Positions 8,064 through 17,343 of a stretch of DNA of 64,000 nucleotides are shown here, one piece after another. Within the stretch, counting starts at the first letter, position 1, and each line of letters begins with the position of its first letter. Position numbers and translations under genes: made by a program. The stretch covers positions 62,001 through 126,000 of the forward strand of contig JALHMC010000001.1 in the NCBI GenBank assembly GCA_022844225.1, in the 5' to 3' direction. Below the pieces are notes generated by a model that ran no database searches, was not told where the DNA came from, and saw only the letters and a program-made list of their open reading frames with translations. Origin of the DNA: Hyphomicrobiaceae bacterium. Lineage in GTDB: Bacteria > Pseudomonadota > Alphaproteobacteria > Rhizobiales > Hyphomicrobiaceae.

Positions 8064-9290
8064 CTACTCGGCCGCGCGTTTCTGCTCGAGACTGACGGGG
8101 CACTCGGCCCAAAGCGCCGACAGGGCCGCGCACAGCCGGTCCATGTCGGCATCGGTGTGGAGCGGCGTCGGGGTCAGCCGCAACCGTTCCGTGCCCTTGA
8201 GCACGGTCGGATAATTGATTGGCTGCACGTAGATGCCATGTCGATCGAGCAGCATGTCGGTGACGCGTTTGCAGATCACGGGATCGCCGACGAGCACCGG
8301 AACGATGTGGCTGGGATTATCGATGACCGGCAGCCCTGCGTTTTTCAATCGCCGCTTAAGGGTGCGTGCGCGCTCTTGGTGACGCGCCCGCTCTAGTCCC
8401 GACACTTTGAGATGCCGGATCGAGGCCACCGCACCCGCAGCGATCGCCGGTGCCAGCGACGTTGTGAAGATGAAGCCCGGCGCATAGCTGCGAATGGCGT
8501 CGCAGATGTGGCGGCTTCCGGAAATATAGCCGCCCATCACGCCAAAGCCCTTGGCAAGCGTGCCGTTGATGATGTCGACCTCGCCCATGACACCGTCACG
8601 CTCCGCGATGCCGCCACCGCGCGGGCCATACATGCCGACCGCATGCACCTCGTCGAGATAGGTCAACGCCCCGTACTTTTTTGCGAGCGCACAGATGGCA
8701 GCGATCGGTGCGATCGTCCCGTCCATCGAGTAGACGCTCTCGAAAGCGATGATCTTGGGCCGCTCCCGCGGCAGCGCCGCAAGCTTTCTCTCGAGATCGA
8801 CGACGTCGTTGTGCGCGAACACCGTCTTGTCCCCACCGCCGTTGCGGATGCCGGCGATCATCGAAGCGTGGTTCTTCTCGTCGGACAGGATGATCGAGCC
8901 CGGGAGCAGCTTCTGCAAGGTCGCGAGCGTGGTGTCGTTGGCAACGAAGGCCGAGGTGAAAACGAGAGCGGCTTCCTTCTGGTGGAGGTCCGCGAGTTCC
9001 GCTTCGAGTTCCACGTGATAGTGTGTTGTGCCCGAGATGTTGCGGGTTCCACCCGAGCCGGCGCCGACCTTGTCGATCGCCTCGTGCATCGCGGTAAGGA
9101 CGGCGGGATGTTGACCCATGCCGAGGTAATCGTTCGAGCACCACACCGTGACGTCCCTGACGCCTTCGGGGTCGTGACGCATGGCCTTTGGAAACGCGCC
9201 GCGCGTGCGCGATATATCGGCGAAGACGCGATAGCGGCCCTCACTGTGGATCCGGGCCAGTGCGTCGCTAAACGCGCGCGCATAATCCAT
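8064..9290 (-). CDS. hemA: 5-aminolevulinate synthase
   Basis: The product has 408 residues. It condenses glycine and succinyl-CoA to 5-aminolevulinate, the first step of heme synthesis by the C4 (Shemin) route characteristic of alphaproteobacteria. Family motifs: HSEGRYRVF near the N-terminus, [44 protein letters not shown], and the PLP-lysine segment [18 protein letters not shown] chose the ATG at 9290 over 9308 because GGAAAGG lies a few bases upstream and MDYxxxF is the usual opening. hemB lies 1.2 kb away in the opposite orientation. A FixK/FNR-type box at 9476-9489 suggests oxygen-responsive control. Confidence 0.95.
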   Translation of the reverse strand: MDYARAFSDALARIHSEGRYRVFADISRTRGAFPKAMRHDPEGVRDVTVWCSNDYLGMGQHPAVLTAMHEAIDKVGAGSGGTRNISGTTHYHVELEAELADLHQKEAALVFTSAFVANDTTLATLQKLLPGSIILSDEKNHASMIAGIRNGGGDKTVFAHNDVVDLERKLAALPRERPKIIAFESVYSMDGTIAPIAAICALAKKYGALTYLDEVHAVGMYGPRGGGIAERDGVMGEVDIINGTLAKGFGVMGGYISGSRHICDAIRSYAPGFIFTTSLAPAIAAGAVASIRHLKVSGLERARHQERARTLKRRLKNAGLPVIDNPSHIVPVLVGDPVICKRVTDMLLDRHGIYVQPINYPTVLKGTERLRLTPTPLHTDADMDRLCAALSALWAECPVSLEQKRAAE

Positions 9291-9475
9291 GTCGTGCCTT
9301 TCCACCATTTCATGGGGCTTGCCATGTGCCCCAGGAGTTGCAGCGCCTTCCAGCCGCGACTTTCGGCGGCCGCCGCACTTCTCTTGCGCATACCAGAATA
9401 CATGCGCGGAACGCTATGTGTCACCCTGGGACGGCCGACTTCGCGCTATGTCGCACACGGGTCGCCCTCTTCAAA

Positions 9476-9489
9476 TTGACATCGCGCAA
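9476..9489. promoter_or_regulatory. FixK/FNR-type box upstream of hemA
   Basis: TTGACATCGCGCAA fits TTG(A/C)-N6-(G/T)CAA, the degenerate FixK2/FnrL consensus, and reads as TTGC-N6-TCAA toward hemA. It lies 186 bases before the hemA start in a 246-base leader. Control of hemA by FixK/FnrL proteins is known in related bacteria; here it is inferred from the site only. Confidence 0.5.
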
Positions 9490-9555
9490 GCCAACATCTG
9501 CTCCCCGTGCGGCAGAGTGTCCCCAAGCGCGTTTGAGCGTTCCAGTGCAACAGAC

Positions 9556-10209
9556 TTAATCGGCGAGTACGGCGACGGAAACACGGCGCAGCGGACCAGC
9601 TGCCGCGCCCTGACTGTCCCTCAGGACCACGTCGAACCCGGCCGTGTCGCCGTCGGTGCCGTCGTGAACAAAGATCACATTCCCGGCCACGATATCCGCC
9701 TGCGTGAAGCTCTCGACGGCAGCCGCAGGCGCCGAGACCAGAGCCACAAAGCCGCTCGCCGCGTTACTCAGGGTATAGGTCAGCAGATGTGCACCGTCCT
9801 CCACGTCGCTGGCAGAGAGGTCTGAAGACGTGATGCGCACAGCCCCCCCGCGCCGGACCGTCATCTCGAAATCGCCGGCGAGATCCGGCGGCATATTGCG
9901 CACCTCGGCTGCCAGATCCCCGCCCGCCGCGAGCGCCAATTGGCCGTAGCGGACGTCGCCGTGCACGACACCCGTCTTCCCGATGTTGATCAGGTTACGC
10001 ACTCTGACGCGACCGTCGAGGAGGCCGTGGACATCGGCCGCGCCGACCTCGAGCGTTCCCACGACCCGTCCGCCGGGATGGATCACGACCCGCTCGGCCG
10101 CGATCGCCCCCAGTACGCTACCCCAGACCTCGACCTCTTGCGCATTGCGGATCGCACCGTGTACGACCAGATCTCCGCCGATCACGGCTCGCGTCGTCTC
10201 TGTCGCCAC
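9556..10209 (-). CDS. Bactofilin fused to a cadherin/CSPG-like C-terminal domain
   Basis: The product has 217 residues. Residues 1-110 are a bactofilin core: the opening AVIGGDLVVHGAIRNAQEVEVWGSV and later GLLDGRVRVRN show the regular hydrophobic/glycine beta-helix pattern that polymerises into cytoskeletal filaments. From about 120 the protein changes to ITSSDLSASDVEDGAHLLTYTLS...FTQADIVAGNVIFVHDGTD..AGFDVVLRDSQG. This is the signature of CSPG/NG2 repeats, usually found in secreted adhesins. A bactofilin is cytoplasmic, so this pairing is unusual. There is no signal peptide. The gene is upstream of hemA on the same strand with 265 bases between. Confidence 0.82.
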   Translation of the reverse strand: MATETTRAVIGGDLVVHGAIRNAQEVEVWGSVLGAIAAERVVIHPGGRVVGTLEVGAADVHGLLDGRVRVRNLINIGKTGVVHGDVRYGQLALAAGGDLAAEVRNMPPDLAGDFEMTVRRGGAVRITSSDLSASDVEDGAHLLTYTLSNAASGFVALVSAPAAAVESFTQADIVAGNVIFVHDGTDGDTAGFDVVLRDSQGAAAGPLRRVSVAVLAD

Positions 10210-10462
10210 GCCCTGCTCCTTGCTGCGACCGTCAGAGGACGCGCTTCTCGATTGTGCGTCAACCGCGCTTGTTCGCTGAGCCGCACATGCTCATCGGATC
10301 TCGGCCGACATGTGGCAAGGATAGCCGCAACCGTCCGCGGGTAACCACCTGCGCGGACGTGCGCAGGCTTGAACGCGAGATTGGACTTGCCAGTGTGCTG
10401 TGACGGGCGGATTCTCTCCCCCGGCCTCACGAATACCTGCAACTGCCGTCGGAAACCCGCTC

Positions 10463-11527
10463 ATGCCCATCGCCCAGCGCCGTATCGAGCCCCTCGCGGA
10501 AACGCGCGCCGCCGAGAGAGGGATCGTCTCAGCGCCCGGCTACCCTTCCGTGCGCATGCGCCGCAATCGCAAATCGCATTGGTCTCGCCGGATCGTCGCC
10601 GAGAACACGCTTTCGACCAGCGACCTCGTCTGGCCGATCTTCCTGATCGATGGCTCAGAGCGACGAGTCCCGGTGGCTCACATGCCCGGCGTGGACCGCG
10701 TCAATATCGAGGAAGCCGTCGCCGAGGCCGAGAGAGCCGCCGCGCTCGGTATTCCCGCCATCGCCCCTTTCCCCAATATCGACCGGGCATTGCGCGATCC
10801 CACAGGCTCCGAGGCCATCAAGGCCTCCAATCTGATGTGCCGCGCCGTTCGCGCGATCAAACAGGCCGTTCCCGACATCGGCATCATCACCGATGCAGCG
10901 CTCGATCCGTACACCAGCCACGGCCACGATGGACTTCTGGATGACGGCGGCCGGATCCTGAATGATCCGACAATCGAGGTACTGTGCCGACAATCGCTCG
11001 CACTCGCGGAGGCCGGAAGCGACTGCATTGCCCCATCCGACATGATGGACGGCAGAGTGGGTGCCATCCGCAGGTCCCTCGACCGCGCCGGCTTCGAGGA
11101 CGTGCAGATCCTCTCTTACGCCGCCAAGTACGCGTCCGGCTTCTATGGGCCATTCCGCGATGCCATCGGGACCAATGCGACCCTGATCGGCGACAAGCGT
11201 ACCTACCAGATGGACCCCGCCAACACCGATGAGGCCTTGCGCGAAGTGGCGCTCGATCTGGCCGAGGGGGCGGACATGGTGATGGTCAAGCCCGGCATGC
11301 CATACCTCGACGTGATACGCCGCGTGAAGGACACGTTCGGGGTTCCGACCCTGGCCTACCAAGTGTCCGGCGAGTACGCGATGCTGGAGGCCGCAGCACG
11401 TAACGGCTGGCTAGACGGCGACCGCGTGATGATGGAGGCGCTACTCGGCTTCAAACGGGCAGGTGCCGACGCCGTGCTCACTTATTTCGCGCCACGCGCC
11501 GCCGCTATCCTCAACGCCGGGGCTTGA
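10463..11527 (+). CDS. hemB: Delta-aminolevulinic acid dehydratase (porphobilinogen synthase)
   Basis: The product has 354 residues. It joins two 5-aminolevulinate molecules into porphobilinogen in the cytoplasm, the step after HemA. The metal site reads DAALDPYTSHGHDG: aspartates replace the zinc cysteines, so this is the Mg-dependent alphaproteobacterial/plant type. The catalytic lysine regions are SYAAKYASGFYGPFRDA and MVKPGMPYLD. I chose ATG 10463 rather than the in-frame GTG/ATG further upstream because the family's MRRNRK(S/A)xW opening follows at the expected distance. The gene is divergent from the bactofilin gene. Confidence 0.95.
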   Translation: MPIAQRRIEPLAETRAAERGIVSAPGYPSVRMRRNRKSHWSRRIVAENTLSTSDLVWPIFLIDGSERRVPVAHMPGVDRVNIEEAVAEAERAAALGIPAIAPFPNIDRALRDPTGSEAIKASNLMCRAVRAIKQAVPDIGIITDAALDPYTSHGHDGLLDDGGRILNDPTIEVLCRQSLALAEAGSDCIAPSDMMDGRVGAIRRSLDRAGFEDVQILSYAAKYASGFYGPFRDAIGTNATLIGDKRTYQMDPANTDEALREVALDLAEGADMVMVKPGMPYLDVIRRVKDTFGVPTLAYQVSGEYAMLEAAARNGWLDGDRVMMEALLGFKRAGADAVLTYFAPRAAAILNAGA

Positions 11528-11736
11528 GCTGCCTTCGAGGCGGACGGGCGCTGACGACGGCCGTCGGTAGTCGATCCGCCTCCACAGCACAGTGTCAACC
11601 ACCGCAGCCGAGCAAAACTTCAGCATCGAACATGTCGGCCCGCGTTGTTGCGACACTTGATGTGTCCGGGGCTTCTTCATAAGTTGGCTGGCTCGGGGCG
11701 CTTTCGCCCGCGCAGCGTCCAGGGAATCGTGCCGGC

Positions 11737-12486
11737 ATGTCGGAGCAACAGAAGAACTTTCCAGAGTTCTACGTGACAGCTCCGCAAGCGTGCCCGTATC
11801 TTCCGGGCCGCAACGAGCGAAAACTCTTCACCCATCTCACGCACGACAAACCGCGTCCGCTCGTCGACAGCCTGCTTCGCGGCGGGTTCCGCCGCAGCCA
11901 GAACATCGCCTACATGCCTTATTGCGAAGGGTGTCAGGCCTGCGTCTCGATTCGCGTCGCAGTCGATGAGTTCGTTGCCAGCCGATCGTTCAAACGCGTG
12001 TCCCAGCGCAACAGCGACATCGTTGCGACCCGAGTCCCGGCAGTACCCACCTCCGAGCAGTACAGCCTCTTTCGCGCCTACATCGACCAGCGCCATGGCG
12101 ACGGTGGCATGGCCGACATGACGGTGCTCGACTATGCCATGATGATCGAGGATTCGATCATCGACACGTTCCTGACCGAGTACCGCCTCGACGTTGCTCC
12201 GGCACCTGGCGAAAAGAAGTCGCAGAAGGGTCCTCTCAAAGGTGTCGCGCTTTGCGATCGCCTCTCGGATGGTATTTCGATGGTCTACAGCTTCTACGAT
12301 ACCGAGGACGACGGCCGCAGTCTCGGCACCTACATGATCCTCGAACATATCGCCCATGCCCAGCGGCTGGGGCTGCCCTATCTCTATCTCGGCTATTGGA
12401 TCCAGGGCTCGCAGAAGATGGCGTACAAGGAGCGGTTCGGACCTCAAGAGCGCCTCGGCCCCAACGGCTGGCAACGCACCGCCTGA
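11737..12486 (+). CDS. bpt: Aspartate/glutamate leucyltransferase (bacterial arginyl-tRNA-protein transferase family)
   Basis: The product has 249 residues, the standard length. The N-terminal ATE domain shows PCPYLPGR-type spacing (ACPYLPGRNERKLFTHL) and the Cys cluster MPYCEGCQACVSIRV. The C-terminal GNAT-like domain has GVALCDRLSDGISMVYSFYD and LGYWIQGSQKMAYKERFGPQE. Bpt moves leucine from Leu-tRNA onto N-terminal Asp/Glu of proteins, marking them for ClpS/ClpAP degradation by the N-end rule. It stands alone between hemB and an unknown membrane protein. Confidence 0.93.
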   Translation: MSEQQKNFPEFYVTAPQACPYLPGRNERKLFTHLTHDKPRPLVDSLLRGGFRRSQNIAYMPYCEGCQACVSIRVAVDEFVASRSFKRVSQRNSDIVATRVPAVPTSEQYSLFRAYIDQRHGDGGMADMTVLDYAMMIEDSIIDTFLTEYRLDVAPAPGEKKSQKGPLKGVALCDRLSDGISMVYSFYDTEDDGRSLGTYMILEHIAHAQRLGLPYLYLGYWIQGSQKMAYKERFGPQERLGPNGWQRTA

Positions 12487-12587
12487 GATGCCTTGCGGAC
12501 GTCCACCCGGCTGATCGCTTCCCGCGTCACAGGTGGCGGCGAACTGCGGAACGTGCCGTTCCTCACTTGCACTGACGTGGCCGGTCC

Positions 12588-13406
12588 ATGCCCTTGATCG
12601 ATGAGCTGCTCGCCGGAATACCGATCGAGGTGCTGGCGCTCCGCATGACGCTGGTTGCGCTGTTCGTCGTCCTGGTGGCGCTCGTCGCCGAGCGGCTCGG
12701 TCCGTTTCTCGGCGCGATGGTGGCATCCCTGCCGCTATACACCGGCCCCGTGTATCTGCTGCTCGCCCTTGAGCACGATCCTGCCTACATCATCGCGGCG
12801 ACCGTCACTTCCGTCGCCATCTGCGGGGCCAATCCCGTTTTTGCATTGATCTACGCGCTGCTCGCGCGCACCCAAGGCGTCGCCGTTTCGCTGATTGGCG
12901 GCCTCTTGGCCTGGGCCGCTTGCGGCGCCCTCGTTCAAGCACGCGGTGAATGGACACTCGTCGAGGCCCTGTTGTTCGTCGCTCCGATCTACCTGGTGGC
13001 ATTGTGGCTGGCGCAAAGCTTCACGCGTGGCGTTGCCCTTCGCTCAGCCAAGCGCCACTGGACCGACCTCGTTCAGCGCGCCGCGTTCGTCGCAGCTCTG
13101 ACGGGCGTGGTCATCGTGGCGAGCCGGCACGTCCCGGCCGAAGTCACCGGCATTCTCTCGGTGATGCCGATCCTGACCACCAGCCTGATCCTGGTCATGC
13201 ATCCCCGAGTCGGGGGACCAGCCACCGCGGCCCTCCTCGCGCATACCCTCGGGGGGCTGGTCGGCATGGTGGTTGCCTTCGCGGCCGTCAACCTGTCGAT
13301 TCCGAGCCTTGGATTATGGCCGGGCCTCGGCCTCGGGCTTGCGATCACCCTCGCCTGGAACGTGATGCTGATCATGGGACGGAAGCTGATGACGGCGAGG
13401 CGATGA
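12588..13406 (+). CDS. Conserved integral membrane protein, function unknown
   Basis: The product has 272 residues with about eight predicted membrane helices, for example LRMTLVALFVVLVALVA, AIGGLLAWAACGAL-type segments and GLGLAITLAWNVMLIM near the end. The segment PAEVTGILSVMPILTTSLILVMHPRVGG, with a proline-rich re-entrant look, and the earlier ASLPLYTGPVYLLLAL have similar arrangements, hinting at two related halves of the kind seen in small transporters. I do not recognise a named family. An alternative in-frame ATG lies four codons downstream. It is co-directional with bpt, 101 bases downstream. Confidence 0.75.
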   Translation: MPLIDELLAGIPIEVLALRMTLVALFVVLVALVAERLGPFLGAMVASLPLYTGPVYLLLALEHDPAYIIAATVTSVAICGANPVFALIYALLARTQGVAVSLIGGLLAWAACGALVQARGEWTLVEALLFVAPIYLVALWLAQSFTRGVALRSAKRHWTDLVQRAAFVAALTGVVIVASRHVPAEVTGILSVMPILTTSLILVMHPRVGGPATAALLAHTLGGLVGMVVAFAAVNLSIPSLGLWPGLGLGLAITLAWNVMLIMGRKLMTARR

Positions 13407-13425
13407 GCTGGCGCGGCGGCCAGCC

Positions 13426-13875
13426 TCAACGCTCCAGTTCGGCGCCAATACGCTCGAACATGTAAGCCCATTTCGCCTTCTGCACGGCGACTAGAGAAGC
13501 CATCGACTGGCGCACTTCGGCAAGGCGCGAACAGTCGGGCGCGGCGACACTCGTTCCCTCGGCGCCGAGTTGCTCGATGCGCGCGAGAAAACCAGCCGCC
13601 TCATCGTCATAGTCGGCGATCTTGCGATCCTGCACGATGGGCGCTGCCTCAGCCAGGAACTGGTCATAGCTCCAGCCCCGCTTCGCCTTCAGTTGCCGCA
13701 ACTTCGCTTGGAATGTCGGCCGGTTCACCTGGTTGAGCTCACGCAGCGCCTGCGCCGCTTCCGTCACCGCGGCCTCGAAGTCGCCGCGCGTGCACGCCTC
13801 GGCGGCAACCGGCGACGCCATCGCCACCCACACCGCCGCCGCTATTGTCACCCGCCCGAGCATCGCCGACGCCAT
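13426..13875 (-). CDS. Small exported protein, function unknown
   Basis: The product has 149 residues. A clear signal peptide (MLGRVTIAAAVWVAMASPVAAEA) is followed by a helical, charged mature domain with two cysteines (EACTRGDF and APDCSRL) that could form one disulfide. The signal and the compact size support a periplasmic protein. I do not recognise the family. It converges on the membrane-protein gene, with 19 bases between the stops. Confidence 0.72.
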   Translation of the reverse strand: MASAMLGRVTIAAAVWVAMASPVAAEACTRGDFEAAVTEAAQALRELNQVNRPTFQAKLRQLKAKRGWSYDQFLAEAAPIVQDRKIADYDDEAAGFLARIEQLGAEGTSVAAPDCSRLAEVRQSMASLVAVQKAKWAYMFERIGAELER

Positions 13876-14024
13876 TTTGTCCCCCGGACCCGCGCTCGTC
13901 CGGTTGGACCTACATGCCGTGTCGCGGCGTTCCCGGCAAGACGCTCGGCCGCCACGCGTCCGTACTTATCCCCGGTCCACGCAACTGTGAGACGATGCGT
14001 GGCGATCACAGAACGGATACCCGC

Positions 14025-14585
14025 ATGCCCCGACACGGCCCGACCCACGAAACGAGACCACGCCCTCTGTCCCTGAGGACCAGCGCCTCGCTTCCCGCCT
14101 ATGAGCGCAGCCGCGATCTGCCCCGGCTGCTGCCGATCTGGCCGGGCGAGTTGGACAATTTGACGCCAGAGACCCATCATCGATTGTTGCAACGACTGCG
14201 TCGCGCCTTGCGCGACGAACGCCGCCGCGGGATTGCGGGCAGCTGGACCTACGACCTCGCGCGGCACGCCCGCCTCTACCGAGCACTTCGCGCGGAGATC
14301 GCGCTGATGTCCCCTCCGCTGTCGACGTGGGTCCAGGGCGCCCGGGACACGTCGCCTCCCGACCAAAAGCACATCGCTGGGATAGTATCTGCCCAGCCAG
14401 CAGGACGGCTGCGTTCGCCGCTCAATCCCGGCGCGTCCCCAAGCCCATCTTCTTTGCGAGTTGCGAGCGAGCCGCGGCATAATTCGGCGCCACCATGGGA
14501 TAGTCATGGGGTAGCTGCCACTTGGCCCGGTACTCCTCGGGTGACATCTTGTAATGCGTCCGCAGGTGACGCTTCAGCGACTTGA
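14025..14585 (+). CDS. Small basic protein, function unknown; 3' end overlaps mucR
   Basis: The ORF encodes 186 residues. Residues 25-95 look like a real helical domain rich in Arg and Leu (LPRLLPIWPGELDNLTPE, RLRRALRDERRRGIAGSWTYDLARHARLYRALRAEI). The last 90 residues are Pro/Ser-rich, look unstructured, and from 14422 on are antisense to mucR. The natural protein may end earlier or have suffered a frameshift that extended it. I chose the ATG at 14025, since upstream codons run antisense through the exported-protein gene. No function can be assigned. Confidence 0.5.
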   Translation: MPRHGPTHETRPRPLSLRTSASLPAYERSRDLPRLLPIWPGELDNLTPETHHRLLQRLRRALRDERRRGIAGSWTYDLARHARLYRALRAEIALMSPPLSTWVQGARDTSPPDQKHIAGIVSAQPAGRLRSPLNPGASPSPSSLRVASEPRHNSAPPWDSHGVAATWPGTPRVTSCNASAGDASAT

Positions 14586-14829
14586 ACTTCTTCCCGTCCT
14601 CGAGACAGATGATGTAGTCCGGTGTCACCGATTTCTTGACCGGCACAGCTGGCTTCAGATCATCCCTCTCCGGCGGCTCGGCATGACTGCCCATGGCTCT
14701 CGAGAGCGCCTGATGCACATCGCCAATGAGGGCGGACACATCACCGCTCGGAAGCGGATTCTTGCTGACGTAGGCAGCCACGATCTGAGCCGTCAGCCCA
14801 ATCAGGTTGCCCTGCGCCTCCTCTTCCAT
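14422..14829 (-). CDS. mucR: MucR/Ros family zinc-finger transcriptional regulator
   Basis: The product has 135 residues. The C-terminal DNA-binding domain is YIICLEDGKKFKSLKRHLRTHYKMSPEEYRAKW. Metal ligands would be C75, H88 and H92, with D78 at the position of the second Cys of Ros, a replacement seen in many MucR homologues. The N-terminal helix LTAQIVAAYVSKNPL is the oligomerisation segment. MucR acts as an H-NS-like silencer of AT-rich promoters for exopolysaccharide, motility and host-interaction genes, and represses its own gene. GGAGGG lies just before the start. The upstream 14830-14960 stretch is AT-rich, as expected for autoregulation. Confidence 0.93.
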   Translation of the reverse strand: MEEEAQGNLIGLTAQIVAAYVSKNPLPSGDVSALIGDVHQALSRAMGSHAEPPERDDLKPAVPVKKSVTPDYIICLEDGKKFKSLKRHLRTHYKMSPEEYRAKWQLPHDYPMVAPNYAAARSQLAKKMGLGTRRD

Positions 14830-15213
14830 TCGGCCCTCCTGCGAGATCCGTAGAAATACGCGATCTCGTTGCTCTGATTTTTACGACGAAACGATCTAAT
14901 TTCTCTATTCCCGAGCAGATCGTGATCAGGGACAAGTATTCAGTGTCACCCGCTCGAATGATCTTGACTATAGGTACATCAGACAGTCTTGTCACCGGCA
15001 AATCAGTTCTTGTCGTATCTCCATGCGCGGCCATTGATCCCTGCGATGGCGGTTCCGCTCGCGAGAGATGGCCGAGAGTCCGGCTGGTATGCTAGATGTC
15101 GATCCGACGAGAGCCGATACGGCTCCATGCCTTTGCCTCCGACACGGTGCCGCTTTCCGCGATCGCCGGTGGCCCACCTGCCGGACGCCAGCCATCAACC
15201 GGATACCGTAGCC
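14830..15213. other. mucR / oligopeptidase B intergenic region
   Basis: The first 150 bases (14850-14990) are clearly AT-richer than the surroundings and contain short palindromes such as GATCGTGATC and a TTGACT element at 14967-14972. This is the probable mucR promoter and MucR-binding zone. From about 15000 the sequence is GC-rich; an open frame continues into the peptidase but shows no conserved protein sequence before 15214. Confidence 0.5.
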
Positions 15214-17316
15214 ATGTCGAGCGACCCGACCTCGAACCCCATACCTCCCCGCGCTGAAACACGCCCGGTCACCACTGAGCACCACGGCGCGCGGCTCATC
15301 GACGATTACGCTTGGCTGCGCGCCGAGAACTGGCAGGACGTGATGCGTGATCCCACCGCATTGGATCCCGCCATCCGCGCTTATCTCGAGGCCGAGAATG
15401 CGTTTACCGATGCCCGGCTCGCCCACACCAAGCCCCTGCAAGCCGCCCTGTTTGAGGAGATGAAGGGCCGCATCAAGGAGGACGACACGTCGGTACCGGC
15501 GCCCGATGGGCCCTTCGAATACCAGGTTGGCTATGTCACCGGCGGGCAGTACCCCCGCCTCCTGCGCCGGCCCCGCGGCGGCCCCGACGGCGCCGGGACC
15601 ATCATGCTCGACGGCAATGCGGAGGCAGAAGGCAAACCCTACTGGCAGCTGGGCGACGGCAGCCACAGCCATGACCACAAGCTGCTCGCCTATTCCGTCG
15701 ACGAGAAGGGCTCGGAACTGTTCACGATCCGCGTGCGCGATCTTGCGACCGGGCGGGATCTGGCGGATTCGATTCCCGACACGCGCGGTGGCGTGGTCTG
15801 GGCGCGTGACGGGCGAACATTCTTCTATGTCCGTCTCGATGACAACCACCGCCCCCTCTACGTCTACCGCCACACCGTGGGCAAGCCTGCCGAAAGCGAC
15901 GTGCTGGTCTACGAGGAGAAGAACGCCGGGTTCTATGTCGGGGTCGGCGCCACCCAGTCGGGCCGGTTCATCCTGATCGACGCCCATGACCATCAGACGA
16001 GCGAGGTCTACCTGGTCGATGCCGAGAAGCCGGCTGACCCGCTTCGGCTCGTCGCGCCGCGCCGTCATGGACACGAGTATGCCGTGGAGCATCACGGCGA
16101 CCGGCTCTACATCACCACCAATTCGGGCGATGCCGAAGATTTTCGTATCGTCACGGCCCCCATCGCGACCCCCGGCGAGGCGCACTGGACGGAACTGGTG
16201 CCGCACAAGCCGGGTCGTCTCATCATCGATACCGTGCTCTATGCGGATCATCTCGTCCGCCTCGAGCGCGAGGAGAGTCTCCCCCGCATCATCATTCGCC
16301 ATCTATCGGACGGCGCCGAACATTCGATTGCCTTTGACGAGGAGGCCTACAGCCTTGGCGTCTCACACGGCTACGAGTTCGATACGACGACGATCCGCTT
16401 CACATACTCGTCGATGACGACACCTGCTGAGGTCTTCGACTACGACATGGTGAGCCGGACGCGGACGCTGCGGAAGCGCCAAGAGATTCCGTCGGGACAC
16501 AATCCCGCCGACTACGTAACCCGGCGCGTTCTGGCGCCGGCAGCGGACGGCCAACTGGTCCCCGTATCGCTGCTCTATCGGAAATCCACGCCGCTCGACG
16601 GTTCCGCGCCTGTGCTTCTTTATGGTTATGGCGCCTACGGCATCCCGATTCCGGCCTCGTTCTCGACCACGCGCCTCTCTCTTGTCGATCGAGGCTTCAT
16701 CTACGCCATTGCCCACATCCGGGGAGGCAAGGACAAGGGGTATCGCTGGTACACCGACGGCAAGCTCGAGCGGAAGGTCAACACCTTCACCGACTTCATC
16801 GCCGCCGGCGAGCACCTCGTCTCGCTCGGCCTGACACGGCGCGGCAACATCGTTGCCAACGGCGGGTCAGCCGGTGGCATGCTGATGGGGGCCGTCGCCA
16901 ACATGGCCCCCGATCTCTTCCTCGGCATCATCGCCGATGTACCCTTCGTCGACGTCCTGAACACCATGCTCGACGCCAGCCTGCCGCTGACGCCGCCTGA
17001 ATGGCCGGAGTGGGGCAATCCGATCACCAGCGAGGCCGACTTCAAGCGGATCCTGTCCTACTCGCCCTACGAAAACGTCGAGGCGAAGTCCTATCCCCAC
17101 ATCTTTGCCTACGGTGGGCTGACCGATCCCCGCGTCACCTACTGGGAGCCGGCAAAATGGATTGCGCGCTTGCGTGAGCGCAACACCAGCGACAATCTCG
17201 TGCTTCTGCAGATCAACATGGAGGCTGGTCACGGCGGGGCTTCTGGCCGGTTTGAGGCGCTGAAGGAGGTTGCCCTCGACTACGCCTTCGCGCTCGAGAT
17301 CACGGGCAAGACTTAA
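15214..17316 (+). CDS. ptrB: Oligopeptidase B (prolyl oligopeptidase family S9A)
   Basis: The product has 700 residues. The N-terminal beta-propeller domain spans about 1-400; the family opening (HGARLIDDYAWLR) is at about 29-41. The C-terminal alpha/beta-hydrolase domain carries the nucleophile motif GGSAGG, the acid in GGLTDPRVTYWEPAKW and the histidine in AGHGG. These enzymes cut small peptides after Arg/Lys in the cytoplasm. I chose ATG 15214; the open frame runs 225 bases further upstream but that segment does not resemble the family. There is no signal peptide. The next gene is 27 bases downstream, so they may be co-transcribed. Confidence 0.93.
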   Translation: MSSDPTSNPIPPRAETRPVTTEHHGARLIDDYAWLRAENWQDVMRDPTALDPAIRAYLEAENAFTDARLAHTKPLQAALFEEMKGRIKEDDTSVPAPDGPFEYQVGYVTGGQYPRLLRRPRGGPDGAGTIMLDGNAEAEGKPYWQLGDGSHSHDHKLLAYSVDEKGSELFTIRVRDLATGRDLADSIPDTRGGVVWARDGRTFFYVRLDDNHRPLYVYRHTVGKPAESDVLVYEEKNAGFYVGVGATQSGRFILIDAHDHQTSEVYLVDAEKPADPLRLVAPRRHGHEYAVEHHGDRLYITTNSGDAEDFRIVTAPIATPGEAHWTELVPHKPGRLIIDTVLYADHLVRLEREESLPRIIIRHLSDGAEHSIAFDEEAYSLGVSHGYEFDTTTIRFTYSSMTTPAEVFDYDMVSRTRTLRKRQEIPSGHNPADYVTRRVLAPAADGQLVPVSLLYRKSTPLDGSAPVLLYGYGAYGIPIPASFSTTRLSLVDRGFIYAIAHIRGGKDKGYRWYTDGKLERKVNTFTDFIAAGEHLVSLGLTRRGNIVANGGSAGGMLMGAVANMAPDLFLGIIADVPFVDVLNTMLDASLPLTPPEWPEWGNPITSEADFKRILSYSPYENVEAKSYPHIFAYGGLTDPRVTYWEPAKWIARLRERNTSDNLVLLQINMEAGHGGASGRFEALKEVALDYAFALEITGKT

Positions 17317-17343
17317 CCGCCGCCTGACTCTGGACGTGTGCCG

